Source: Kribbella jiaozuonensis (lineage in GTDB: Bacteria > Actinomycetota > Actinomycetes > Propionibacteriales > Kribbellaceae). From it: DNA of 64,000 bases. Below the pieces are notes generated by a model. That model was given only the letters and a program-made list of their open reading frames with translations. It did no database searches and was not told the DNA's origin. Made by a program: the position numbers and the translations under genes. Positions 8,363 through 16,342 of the stretch are shown here, piece after piece (positions within the stretch are counted from its first letter, which is position 1; every line of letters starts with the position of its first letter). The stretch is taken from contig NZ_SZPZ01000004.1 of assembly GCF_005233875.1 (NCBI RefSeq), forward strand, positions 1-64,000, in the 5' to 3' direction.

Positions 8363-9826
8363 GTGACCGATCTGATCACCCCGGAGCTGGCTCGTCCCGA
8401 GCCCGGCGACGGCCAGCCGTACGCGTACCGGCGGGCCGAGCTTTTGGAGCCGGACTGGACCCGGCTGCCCGGCTGGAAGGACGTCACGGCCGAGGAGTGG
8501 CGCTCGGTGCAGTGGCAGCGGTCGCACTGTGTGAAGAACGTGAAGCAGTTGCGCGACGTGATGGGCGACCTGCTCGAGGACCGGTTCTACGACGACCTGA
8601 CCCGGGACCAGGCCGAGCGCGCGACGATGTCGATGCTGCTCCCGCCGCAGATGCTCAACACGATCGTGCCTTCCGGAGCGCCCGACTACACGGAGGCCTT
8701 CTACGCGGACCCGGTCCGCCGCTACATGCTGCCGGTGTTCAGCGACCGTCGCGCCGACTGGCCGTCGCACCCGCACGCAACCCGGGACTCGTTGCACGAG
8801 CACGAGATGTGGGCCACGGAGGGGTTGACCCACCGGTACCCGACCAAGGTCCTTGCGGAGATCCTGCCGACGTGCCCGCAGTACTGCGGTCACTGCACCC
8901 GCATGGACCTGGTCGGGAACTCGACGCCGGTGATCGACAAACTCAAGTTCGTCGCGAAGCCGCAGACCCGGCTCGACAACATGCTCGACTACCTGCGCCG
9001 TACGCCGGGCGTCCGCGACGTCGTCGTGTCCGGCGGCGATGTGGCGAACATGCCGTGGCCGCGGCTCGAGGCGTTCCTGATGAGCCTGCTGGAGATCGAG
9101 AACATCCGCGACATCCGGCTCGCGACCAAGGCGCTGATGGGCATGCCGCAGCACTGGCTGTCGTCCGACGTTCTGGCCGGCGTAGAACGCGTTGCGTCGG
9201 TGGCGCGCAACCGAGGCGTGATGATCGCGATGCACACGCACGTGAACGCGGCGCAGTCCGTGACGCCGCTGGTTGCCGAGGCGTCGAAGGCGATGCTCGA
9301 GGCCGGCCTGCGCGACGTGCGCAACCAGGGCGTGCTGATGCGCGGGGTCAACGACTCGGTGCACCAGCTGCTCGATCTCTGCTTCGCGCTGCTCGACGGC
9401 GCGAACATCACGCCGTACTACTTCTACATGTGCGACATGATCCCGTTCTCGGAGCACTGGCGGGTGTCGGTGCGCGACGCACAGCACCTGCAGCACGGCA
9501 TCCTCGGGTACCTGCCCGGCTTCGCCACCCCGCGCATCGTCTGCGACGTCCCGTACGTCGGCAAGCGGTGGGTGCACCAGTTGTCGGAGTACGACGAGGT
9601 CCGCGGCATCTCGTACTGGAAGAAGAACTACCGCACCGGCATCGAGCAGCAGGACCCGGAGGCGCTGAACCGCACCTACGAGTACTACGACCCGATCGAC
9701 ACGCTGCCCGCCGAGGGCCAGCAGTGGTGGAACCAGCACGCCGGCACGACGCTCGCCGAGGCCGAGCAGCGGGCCGCGGAGTCACGCGCGGCCGCCGAGG
9801 CGCAGAAGTTCCTCGACCTCACCTGA
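8363..9826 (+). CDS. kamA: Lysine 2,3-aminomutase (radical SAM, KamA family)
   Basis: 487 residues. The enzyme converts L-lysine to L-beta-lysine using a [4Fe-4S] cluster, S-adenosylmethionine and PLP. The radical-SAM CxxxCxxC is C171-C175-C178 (CPQYCGHC). Lys401 in CDVPYVGKRW is the likely PLP lysine. The canonical DAPGGGGK motif of the clostridial enzyme is replaced by DVPYVGK, one residue shorter, and the clostridial C-terminal Cys cluster is absent, so this is a divergent branch. The GTG start follows GGAGG. It is transcribed away from the kdd operon; product and substrate fit kamDE and kdd. Confidence 0.88.
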   Translation: MTDLITPELARPEPGDGQPYAYRRAELLEPDWTRLPGWKDVTAEEWRSVQWQRSHCVKNVKQLRDVMGDLLEDRFYDDLTRDQAERATMSMLLPPQMLNTIVPSGAPDYTEAFYADPVRRYMLPVFSDRRADWPSHPHATRDSLHEHEMWATEGLTHRYPTKVLAEILPTCPQYCGHCTRMDLVGNSTPVIDKLKFVAKPQTRLDNMLDYLRRTPGVRDVVVSGGDVANMPWPRLEAFLMSLLEIENIRDIRLATKALMGMPQHWLSSDVLAGVERVASVARNRGVMIAMHTHVNAAQSVTPLVAEASKAMLEAGLRDVRNQGVLMRGVNDSVHQLLDLCFALLDGANITPYYFYMCDMIPFSEHWRVSVRDAQHLQHGILGYLPGFATPRIVCDVPYVGKRWVHQLSEYDEVRGISYWKKNYRTGIEQQDPEALNRTYEYYDPIDTLPAEGQQWWNQHAGTTLAEAEQRAAESRAAAEAQKFLDLT

Positions 9827-9835
9827 TCCCGTCTT

Positions 9836-9864
9836 CGGTGCCACCAATGCAGGGGGTGGCACCG
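9836..9864. terminator. Bidirectional terminator between kamA and the HAD gene
   Basis: CGGTGCCACC (9836-9845) and GGTGGCACCG (9855-9864) form a perfect 10-bp stem with a 9-nt loop between two convergent genes. Confidence 0.75.
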
Positions 9865-9871
9865 GAGGCGT

Positions 9872-10537
9872 CTACTGGGCGACTGCCAGCTCGCTCAGCT
9901 CGGCGAAGGACTTGATCGTCGGGCCGGGCCAGTGGGGCGCGGAGTTGGCGTGCTCGAGGGTGCGGACGGCGTGCATCCCGAGTGAGGCGGCGGCAGGGAG
10001 TTCGTTGTCGTTGCCGTCGCCAACATAGATGCACTCGGTCGGATCGACGCCCAGCGCGTTGCAGGCCGTGACGTAGATGGCCGGCTCGGGCTTGGCCGCG
10101 CCGACCTCGGCGGAGAAGGCGGTTGCGTCGAAGTACGGCGCAAGTGGGCTGGCCAGCCATTGGAGCTGGGTTTCGGCGGTGATGTTGCTGACCAGACCTA
10201 TCCGCCAGCCGGCCGCCTTGAACCTGGCCAGCGTGCTCAGCGTTGTCGCAGGCGCCGCATTGAGCAGGCGCTGGGCGAGAGCGCGCCGGAGACTCGTTGC
10301 CTCCTGCACCTGTTCGTCGGTCGGGCTGCCGCCGCAGCGTTCGGCGATCACCCGGAGCGTGTTCGGCAGATCGCCGTACGCGCCGATGAAGCGTTCGTAC
10401 GACGCCGCGTCGAACTCCTGCTGGAATGCGAGCGCGTCGACGCCGAGGGCAGCGCCCATCCGTTCGTTGACCAGGGCCCGCTCCGCTTCGCCGCCGGGGA
10501 TCAGCGTGCTGAACAGGTCCGACAGCAGCGCCCTCAC
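9872..10537 (-). CDS. HAD family hydrolase
   Basis: 221 residues with a haloacid dehalogenase-like core and helical cap. Motif I is LLSDLFSTL with the nucleophile Asp7, and motif IV is YVGDGNDNEL. The second Asp of the phosphatase DxD motif is Phe9, so it may resemble the dehalogenase/phosphonatase-type branch more than classical phosphatases. The substrate is unknown. Its ATG overlaps the stop of the Lrp/AsnC regulator gene upstream, so the two are probably cotranscribed. Confidence 0.85.
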   Translation of the reverse strand: MRALLSDLFSTLIPGGEAERALVNERMGAALGVDALAFQQEFDAASYERFIGAYGDLPNTLRVIAERCGGSPTDEQVQEATSLRRALAQRLLNAAPATTLSTLARFKAAGWRIGLVSNITAETQLQWLASPLAPYFDATAFSAEVGAAKPEPAIYVTACNALGVDPTECIYVGDGNDNELPAAASLGMHAVRTLEHANSAPHWPGPTIKSFAELSELAVAQ

Positions 10538-10974
10538 AGGGCGGGCGGCCGGCGCTCGTACGGCGTGCTCAGGACGATGGTTGTCGTGGTGGAGACGTTG
10601 GCCCGCGCACGGATCACGGCCAGCAGGTTCTCCAGCGCACCCGGCGAGGCGACCCGGACGACGAGGATGTAGCTGGAGTCGCCGGCGACCGAGTAGCAGG
10701 ACTCGATCTCGCGGACCTCACGGAGCCGCTCGGGCGAGTCGTCCGGCTGGGAGGGATCGATCGGCCGGATCGAGATCAGCGCGGTCAACGGCAGGTCGAG
10801 CGCGGTGTGGTCGACGGTCGCGGCGTACCCCTGGATGATGCCGCGCTGCTCGAGGCGTTTCACCCGCTGATGCACCGCCGACGTGGACAGGCCGGTCGCC
10901 TTGCCCAGGTCGGTGAAACTCATCCTGCCGTCGGACGCGAGCAGCCCGACGATCTTGCGGTCCAGGTCCTCCAT
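10534..10974 (-). CDS. Lrp/AsnC family transcriptional regulator
   Basis: 146 residues: an N-terminal winged helix-turn-helix (MEDLDRKIVGLLASDGR, recognition helix around STSAVHQRVKRL) followed by a RAM ligand-binding domain typical of amino-acid-responsive regulators. The ATG at 10974 is preferred over the one at 11007 because the family starts here and a TAGGGT box stands 7 nt upstream. Divergent from the exonuclease gene, it overlaps the HAD gene it precedes. Its ligand is unknown, and a link to the nearby lysine genes is possible but unsupported. Confidence 0.9.
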   Translation of the reverse strand: MEDLDRKIVGLLASDGRMSFTDLGKATGLSTSAVHQRVKRLEQRGIIQGYAATVDHTALDLPLTALISIRPIDPSQPDDSPERLREVREIESCYSVAGDSSYILVVRVASPGALENLLAVIRARANVSTTTTIVLSTPYERRPPAL

Positions 10975-10981
10975 CCTGGAG

Positions 10982-10987
10982 ACCCTA
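10982..10987 (-). promoter_or_regulatory. -10 box for the Lrp/AsnC gene (leaderless type)
   Basis: TAGGGT on the minus strand, 7 nt before the ATG at 10974; fits TANNNT with transcription starting at or next to the start codon. Confidence 0.45.
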
Positions 10988-11021
10988 CTGCCGCGACGCC
11001 CCGGCATGAAAGCATCGCCCT

Positions 11022-11966
11022 ATGGCTGAGACACCCCAGCGCTTGATGCTGCTCGACACCGCGTCGCTCTACTTCCGTGCGTTCTTCGGCGTGCCGGACA
11101 CTATGAAGGCCGCCGACGGCACGCCGACCAACGCGATCCGCGGGCTGCTCGACTTCATCGCCCGACTCGCCGAGAACCACCGGCCGACCCATCTGGTCGC
11201 GTGCTGGGACGACAACTGGCGGCCGTCCTGGCGGGTCGCGCTGATTCCGTCGTACAAGGCGCAGCGGGTCGAGTTCGTGACGCCGAAGGGCGAGCAGGTC
11301 GAGGACGTGCCGGACCGGCTCGAGGTCCAGGTGCCGTACATCCGCGAGTGCCTCGAGGCCATCGGCATCGCGATCGTCGGCGCGCCCGACCACGAGGCCG
11401 ACGATGTGATCGGCACGCTGTCGCACCAGGCGACGATGCCCGTCGACGTGGTGACCGGCGACCGTGACCTGTTCCAGCTGATCGACGACAGCCGCGGGAT
11501 CCGGATCGTGTACACGGCTGCGCGCGGCGTCGGCCGGGCCGAGGTGTACGACGAGAGGGCGCTGCTGGCGAAGTACGAGATCCCCGCTCAGCGGTACGCG
11601 GACTTCGCCACGCTGCGCGGGGACGCGTCCGACGGTCTGCCCGGCGTGAAGGGGATCGGCGAGAAGACGGCCGCCGCGCTGGTCACGGCGTACGGCGATC
11701 TCGACGCGATCCGCGCTGCCGCAGCCGACCCGGGTACGCCAATGGCGCCTGGGGTGAAGAAGAAGATCCTCGCGGACAGCGACTATCTGGACGTCGCGCC
11801 GAAGGTGGTCGCGGTCGCGAAGGACGCGCCGGTCGGGACGTACGACGCGCGGATCCCGCAGGAGATCAAGGATCCGGAGCGGTGGCTCGATCTCGTCGAG
11901 CTGCTCGAGCTCGGTGGTAGCGCGCAACGGGTGATGTCTGCGCTCGACCTGGGACCGAAGGCATGA
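11022..11966 (+). CDS. 5'-3' exonuclease (PolA N-terminal nuclease-like, stand-alone)
   Basis: 314 residues matching the 5' nuclease domain of DNA polymerase I without the polymerase part. Acidic metal ligands occur in LMLLDTASLYFRAFF, in the DHEADDVIGT stretch and in VTGDRDLFQL. The helix-hairpin-helix DNA clamp is GLPGVKGIGEKTAAAL near residue 210. Such proteins remove RNA primers or flaps and are common as extra copies in actinobacteria. The M20 gene downstream overlaps it by ATGA. Confidence 0.92.
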   Translation: MAETPQRLMLLDTASLYFRAFFGVPDTMKAADGTPTNAIRGLLDFIARLAENHRPTHLVACWDDNWRPSWRVALIPSYKAQRVEFVTPKGEQVEDVPDRLEVQVPYIRECLEAIGIAIVGAPDHEADDVIGTLSHQATMPVDVVTGDRDLFQLIDDSRGIRIVYTAARGVGRAEVYDERALLAKYEIPAQRYADFATLRGDASDGLPGVKGIGEKTAAALVTAYGDLDAIRAAAADPGTPMAPGVKKKILADSDYLDVAPKVVAVAKDAPVGTYDARIPQEIKDPERWLDLVELLELGGSAQRVMSALDLGPKA

Positions 11967-13162
11967 GCCGCACGCGTGAGCTTGCCGAGACGTTCCGGGA
12001 CGAGATCGTCACGTTGCGGCGGGCGTTGCATCAGGTGCCGGAGTTCGACCTCGAGCTGCCGAAGTCGCAGCAGCTGATCCTGGATGCGCTGGCCGGGTTG
12101 CCGTTGGAGATCACGCTCGGCAAGGAGCTGTCGTCGGTGACCGCCGTACTGCGGGGCGGTGGCGGGCCTGGTCCGGTCGTGCTGTTGCGGGGCGATATGG
12201 ATGCGTTGCCGGTGACCGAGCGGACCGACGTGCCTTATGCCTCGCAGCATCCGGGGATGATGCATGCCTGTGGCCACGACCTGCACGTCGCGGGGCTGGT
12301 CGGTGCCGCGAAGGTGTTGTCTGCTTTGCAGGCTGAGCTGCCGGGCGATGTGGTGTTCATGTTCCAGCCCGGTGAGGAGACGTCGGGCGGGGCGCCGATC
12401 ATGATCCGCGAAGGGGTGCTCGACGCGGCCGGCCGGCGGGCGGACGCGGCGTACGGGCTGCACGTCGGGTCGGCGTCGCAGCCGTTGGGAATGTGGAGCA
12501 GCAAGCCGGGCTCGTTCATGGCGGCGGCGGATCAGCTGCATGTGCGGGTGGTCGGTGCGGGTACGCACGGGTCGACGCCGTACCGCGGGAAGGACCCGAT
12601 CCCGGTGCTGTGCGAGATCGTCGGGGCGCTGCAGACGATGATCACGCGGCAGTTCGACGTGTTCGACCCGGTCGTGCTCACGGTCGGGCGGATCGCGGGC
12701 GGGACGAAGGAGAACATCATCCCGGATGATGCGTTCTTCGACGCGACGGTCCGGACGTTCTCCGCCGAGAGCCGCGCCAAGGTGCAACTGGTGTCGGCGC
12801 AACTCGTCGAGTCGATGGCGGCTGCGCACGGGTTGAAGGCCGAGGTCGAGTACGTCGTCGGCTATCCGGTGACGGTCAACAACGCCGCGGAGTACGAGTT
12901 CGCCCGCGAGACGATCGTCGACCTCTTCGGCGCCGACCGCTTCCGCGAACGCGCCAACCCACGCTGCGGCGCGGAGGACTTCTCCTACATCCTCGAGGAG
13001 ATCCCCGGCGTCTACCTCAACCTCAGCGCCTGCCGCTCCGCCGACCCGGACGCCGCCGCCGACAACCACTCCCCCTTGGCCGACTTCGACGACTCGATCC
13101 TCCCCGACGGCGCCGCCCTGCTGGCCGAACTCGCCGTACGACGGCTGAACCGCGCGGGGTAG
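11963..13162 (+). CDS. M20 family amidohydrolase (hippurate hydrolase-like)
   Basis: 399 residues of the M20D group, which hydrolyses N-acyl amino acids or small amides with a two-metal centre. Metal-site motifs are MHACGHDLHVAGL, the PGEE stretch (FQPGEETSGGAPIMI) and the C-terminal CGAEDFSYILEEIPG. A lid or dimerisation domain lies between roughly residues 180 and 290. It overlaps the exonuclease gene by four bases, so they are cotranscribed despite having no evident shared role. The substrate cannot be set from sequence. Confidence 0.9.
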   Translation: MSRTRELAETFRDEIVTLRRALHQVPEFDLELPKSQQLILDALAGLPLEITLGKELSSVTAVLRGGGGPGPVVLLRGDMDALPVTERTDVPYASQHPGMMHACGHDLHVAGLVGAAKVLSALQAELPGDVVFMFQPGEETSGGAPIMIREGVLDAAGRRADAAYGLHVGSASQPLGMWSSKPGSFMAAADQLHVRVVGAGTHGSTPYRGKDPIPVLCEIVGALQTMITRQFDVFDPVVLTVGRIAGGTKENIIPDDAFFDATVRTFSAESRAKVQLVSAQLVESMAAAHGLKAEVEYVVGYPVTVNNAAEYEFARETIVDLFGADRFRERANPRCGAEDFSYILEEIPGVYLNLSACRSADPDAAADNHSPLADFDDSILPDGAALLAELAVRRLNRAG

Positions 13163-13176
13163 GGAGAATTCCCGAT

Positions 13177-13212
13177 ATGCGGGCGGTCCGCGATTCAGCA
13201 GACTGCCCGCAT
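13177..13212 (+). repeat. Inverted repeat overlapping the start codon of the alpha/beta hydrolase gene
   Basis: ATGCGGGCGGTC (13177-13188) and GACTGCCCGCAT (13201-13212) pair over 11 of 12 positions with a 12-nt loop. The right arm ends inside the ATG at 13211. The element could be a hairpin masking initiation or a protein operator. Confidence 0.5.
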
Positions 13213-14005
13213 GTCCTTCGTGAACGTCCCCGACGGTTACCTGTACTTCGAGCAGCACGGTGAGGGTCCCGACGTCGTACTCCTGAACGGCGGACTCGCC
13301 GACGTCCGCATGTGGTCCTCGACGATCGATTGGCTCGCCGAGACCCACCGCGTAACGACGTGGGACTACCGCGACAACGGCCTGTCGTCGACGACGGATG
13401 CGCCGTACGACGAGATCGCCGACCTGGCCGCGGTCATGGATGCGGCCGGCGTACGACGGGCCGTCCTGATCGGCGTCTCCGACGGCGGCCGCCGCGCCCT
13501 CGGCTTCGCGCACCGCCACCCGGACCGGGTCTCGCGGGTAGTCGTCGCCGGCGGATCCTTCGGCGAGTTCCCCGACCCGACACCGGAGGAGGAAGCAGCC
13601 CGCGAGGTGATGCGCGCCCATTTCGCCCGCCTGGCCGAGCTCCTCGAATCCGACGGCATCCCCGCAGCCGCCGACCACGACGTCCACGGCTGGTGCCCGG
13701 TCGTCCCGGAAGCCGACCACCGCCTACTGGTCGGCCTGGCAATCGCCAACTCCCGAGTCCTCACCATGCCCGTCCACCACGGCGTCGAACTCGATCCCCC
13801 GGTGAAGCACCGCTTCCCCGAACTCACGATCCCGATCTCGGTCCTCATCGGCGCCCAAGACTTCAAAGGCACCCAACTCTGGGGCCACCGCCTCGCCACC
13901 CAAGCCCCCAACACCACCCTGACCGCCCTACCCGCCGCCGACCACATGCCAATGTTCTCGGCCCCTAAGACGTTCCGGCAATTGATCACCGACGCGGTTA
14001 ACTGA
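13211..14005 (+). CDS. Alpha/beta hydrolase
   Basis: 264 residues with the alpha/beta hydrolase fold. The nucleophile Ser is in IGVSDGGR (GxSxG-like, near residue 95), the likely catalytic His is in AADHMPMF near the end, and the oxyanion region is LNGGLAD near residue 26. The family includes esterases, lipases and enol-lactone hydrolases; the substrate is unknown. No ribosome site lies close to the ATG; instead it is the end of an inverted repeat. The gene converges on and overlaps the nucleoside hydrolase gene by 8 bp. Confidence 0.85.
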   Translation: MSFVNVPDGYLYFEQHGEGPDVVLLNGGLADVRMWSSTIDWLAETHRVTTWDYRDNGLSSTTDAPYDEIADLAAVMDAAGVRRAVLIGVSDGGRRALGFAHRHPDRVSRVVVAGGSFGEFPDPTPEEEAAREVMRAHFARLAELLESDGIPAAADHDVHGWCPVVPEADHRLLVGLAIANSRVLTMPVHHGVELDPPVKHRFPELTIPISVLIGAQDFKGTQLWGHRLATQAPNTTLTALPAADHMPMFSAPKTFRQLITDAVN

Positions 14006-14987
14006 AGGCGATGTCCAGCCAGGACATGAACGCGGAGTAGTCGGCGGACACTGACATGACTATCTCGGTTCCATCGTCGCTTCGGGTCATTCGCGCGATC
14101 GAGTCGAGCGCGACCCGCTCGCGGACGAATCGGACGCCGGGCCAGAGCATCGCGGCAGCCAACGCCAACGCGTCGTGCTGCATCGTGCCCGGGTACTTCG
14201 CCATCCAGCGATCGCAGTGTTCCCGGAGCACCCACTCGAACGGGCGGGCGTCGGGTTGTGCCCAGCGCTTGTAGAGCGGGGAATCCCTGGTGATCTCCAT
14301 TGCCGGGTTGAAGGTCACGTCGGACACCACGAACGTCGGCAACCACGGCTCGAGGGCCGGCACCATCCGGATCGCTGCGTCCGGATCCACCCGGAAGTTG
14401 TGTTCCGCCCGCGACGGATCCCGGTAGTTGATCGCCCCACCCATCTGCGTCACGGCAAGCTGCGAGACCAGCTCAGGCCGCTCTGCCTGAAGCGTGGCGA
14501 GGTTGGACAACGGCCCGATTCCCACCCACCGGATCCGCCCGTCCGTCGCCTCACAAAGCTCACTCACCGCCCCCACCACGTCAGTCCCCTGCCGCGGCAC
14601 CTCTCCCGGACACAGCCCGTCCACCACCCACATCCGGCTGTTCCCCAGATCGGATCCCGCCACCACCCGAACATCCGTCCGCCCCACGAGATCCAGCAGA
14701 TACCGCGCAAACCGAGCCCGCTCCCCGCCGTACTCGTCGCTCGTGACCACGAGCCGCAGCTCAGGCACCAAGCGCGCAGCAACAACCAACGCCACGGTGT
14801 CATCAGGATCCCCACCGATATCGCTATCGATGATCATCGGCGCCCGAGCAATCGCGGGCACGCCGACGGCCGGCGGCGGCCCACCCTGTACCAGCGGACC
14901 AGCAAGCTCCTCGAACTCCTCAAAGCTCACGCTCGTCCCGGCGATCGCCGTCCACTCGTCCTCGGGATCCACGTCCCCGCCACCCAT
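13998..14987 (-). CDS. Inosine/uridine-preferring nucleoside hydrolase family protein
   Basis: 329 residues. Nucleoside hydrolases cleave the N-glycosidic bond of ribonucleosides using a calcium ion held by an N-terminal Asp cluster, here IIDSDIGGDPDDTVAL near residue 52. A leader of about 50 residues before this motif is longer than usual. The ATG at 14987 is chosen because GGAGGTG precedes it; the open frame to 15305 is out of phase with the true upstream gene. Its start lies 68 bp inside the preceding gene, so the two are translationally linked. Confidence 0.85.
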   Translation of the reverse strand: MGGGDVDPEDEWTAIAGTSVSFEEFEELAGPLVQGGPPPAVGVPAIARAPMIIDSDIGGDPDDTVALVVAARLVPELRLVVTSDEYGGERARFARYLLDLVGRTDVRVVAGSDLGNSRMWVVDGLCPGEVPRQGTDVVGAVSELCEATDGRIRWVGIGPLSNLATLQAERPELVSQLAVTQMGGAINYRDPSRAEHNFRVDPDAAIRMVPALEPWLPTFVVSDVTFNPAMEITRDSPLYKRWAQPDARPFEWVLREHCDRWMAKYPGTMQHDALALAAAMLWPGVRFVRERVALDSIARMTRSDDGTEIVMSVSADYSAFMSWLDIAFS

Positions 14988-16242
14988 CGCCACCTCCGCT
15001 GATCCGCATGGAATTGAACACATTCTCCACGAACACCCGTTTGTCGCCGTCGCTCCCGCACCGCTCGTACGCAGCCCAGATCGCCTCCCGGTCCCGCTCC
15101 GGCACCTGTCCGCGATCCAGCGTCTTCTGCAGCGCGTCAGCCTGCTGCTTGTCGCCCCGGTGCACGAACGAGTCGAGGAACTCCGCGAGCCGAGGATCCG
15201 GCGACCGGTCGCCGATCCAGGCGCGGACCTCGCTCCGAAACCGGGTGGCCCAATCGTCCAGCCACGACCGATAGTTGCCCCCGGCATCACGCAGTACGGC
15301 GACATCCCGGGCCAGGTCCGCCACCGCCATCAGATTCACCACCTTGACGCCCTCGCGGACCCGCAGATCCCGCAACCGCGGCGACACCCGTCCTCCACTC
15401 AAACCCTCCAGGAGTATCGGATGGTGACGCTGACCGGACTGCTCAGGCCTGCGACCACCGATCCGCACCGGACTCGACATCGGCCCGTCGAGCATCTCCT
15501 CGATACTGTTCAACGCAAGCTGATGTGCGAACGTCTTCGACTCATCGGCCGGCAACTCGTAGAACGGCCGTCCCTGCCGAGTCTCCGAGGCGGAGAGGTG
15601 AACCTCGTATCCCTTCTTGCTCCCGGGATGCGGGTCGTACGGCGATTCGCCGAGGAACGCGTACCGCCCGCTGAAGGTCGTCTCCGGGTAGACCGCCGAA
15701 AGCAACTCCTGCACCGTGCCCTTGAAGCTCGTGTCGAACACAGTCACTCGACTGTCCGGCCGGCCGACAGGGACGCGGTTCGCCTGTAGGTAATCGGTCA
15801 ACAGGCGAAACCCACCGACCGTGTCAGCAGGATCCACGCGGGGCGCCACCCGGCGGAAGCCGTCAACCTGCGGAAACCGGAGCCCCTGATGATGCTCCAG
15901 GTCCTGCAACGCGTTCTCGACGAGCGCGCGTGACAGCACCAGATTCGACGCGTGCCGGCGGAAGAACTGCCCGTCCAGCCGCGCCATCGCCAGCGCAAGG
16001 TGATGTCCGTCGCGACCGAGGGCGACGATCCGGTCAGCACGACGCTCCGCGACGTCAGCCCGAAGGTCGGCAAGCATGTCGTCGGCGACTCTGACCATCA
16101 GCGGCGCTGGAAACTCGTACGCGACGAGATAGGCGTCTCGCAGCGTCATCTTGTCTGCGGCCTCAGAGATCTTCAGCTTTGTCGCGACTCGTACCGCAGC
16201 TCGGGTGCTGCGTTCTCGGGCGTGGTCGGCGCTCGTGGGCAT
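14920..16242 (-). CDS. Unrecognised 440-residue protein with RDG / SR / D-GTxQ motifs
   Basis: I do not recognise a named family. Visible motifs in order are ALGRDGHHLALAMARL (near residue 75), NLVLSRALVENAL (near 100) and VTVFDTSFKGTVQELL (near 165). The same order, RDG then SR then D...GTxQ, occurs in HAD-like domains attached to surface-polysaccharide enzymes, so a divergent HAD or phosphoribosyltransferase-like fold is possible. The remainder is mostly helical, with a Gly/Arg-rich charged tail. No signal peptide or membrane segment is seen. The coupled downstream gene is a nucleoside hydrolase, hinting at nucleoside or ribose-phosphate chemistry. Function is inferred weakly. Confidence 0.7.
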   Translation of the reverse strand: MPTSADHARERSTRAAVRVATKLKISEAADKMTLRDAYLVAYEFPAPLMVRVADDMLADLRADVAERRADRIVALGRDGHHLALAMARLDGQFFRRHASNLVLSRALVENALQDLEHHQGLRFPQVDGFRRVAPRVDPADTVGGFRLLTDYLQANRVPVGRPDSRVTVFDTSFKGTVQELLSAVYPETTFSGRYAFLGESPYDPHPGSKKGYEVHLSASETRQGRPFYELPADESKTFAHQLALNSIEEMLDGPMSSPVRIGGRRPEQSGQRHHPILLEGLSGGRVSPRLRDLRVREGVKVVNLMAVADLARDVAVLRDAGGNYRSWLDDWATRFRSEVRAWIGDRSPDPRLAEFLDSFVHRGDKQQADALQKTLDRGQVPERDREAIWAAYERCGSDGDKRVFVENVFNSMRISGGGDGWRGRGSRGRVDGDRRDEREL

Positions 16243-16281
16243 GACTCAAGTACCGCATAGTTCGCGGTTGCGCCGCGGAAG

Positions 16282-16290
16282 TTATCCACA
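16282..16290 (+). promoter_or_regulatory. Perfect DnaA-box sequence TTATCCACA
   Basis: The match to the DnaA consensus lies in a 100-bp intergenic region upstream of the RDG-motif gene. A second identical 9-mer on the other strand is at 45747-45755. Each is single, so neither is an origin; they could be titration or regulatory sites. Confidence 0.35.
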
Positions 16291-16301
16291 GGGCTGAACG
16301 C

Positions 16302-16333
16302 AGGACGGGGACGCCGGTTCGCGTCCCCGTCCT
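16302..16333. terminator. Strong hairpin after the ABC exporter operon
   Basis: AGGACGGGGACGC (16302-16314) and GCGTCCCCGTCCT (16321-16333) form a perfect 13-bp stem with a 6-nt loop, 9 nt beyond the stop of the minus-strand exporter gene. Confidence 0.75.
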
Positions 16334-16342
16334 GTTGGGGGG

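Noticed and set aside
11783..13720. A 645-codon open frame on the minus strand.
   Set aside because: It lies antisense to the exonuclease, M20 and alpha/beta hydrolase genes, all of which have clear motifs.
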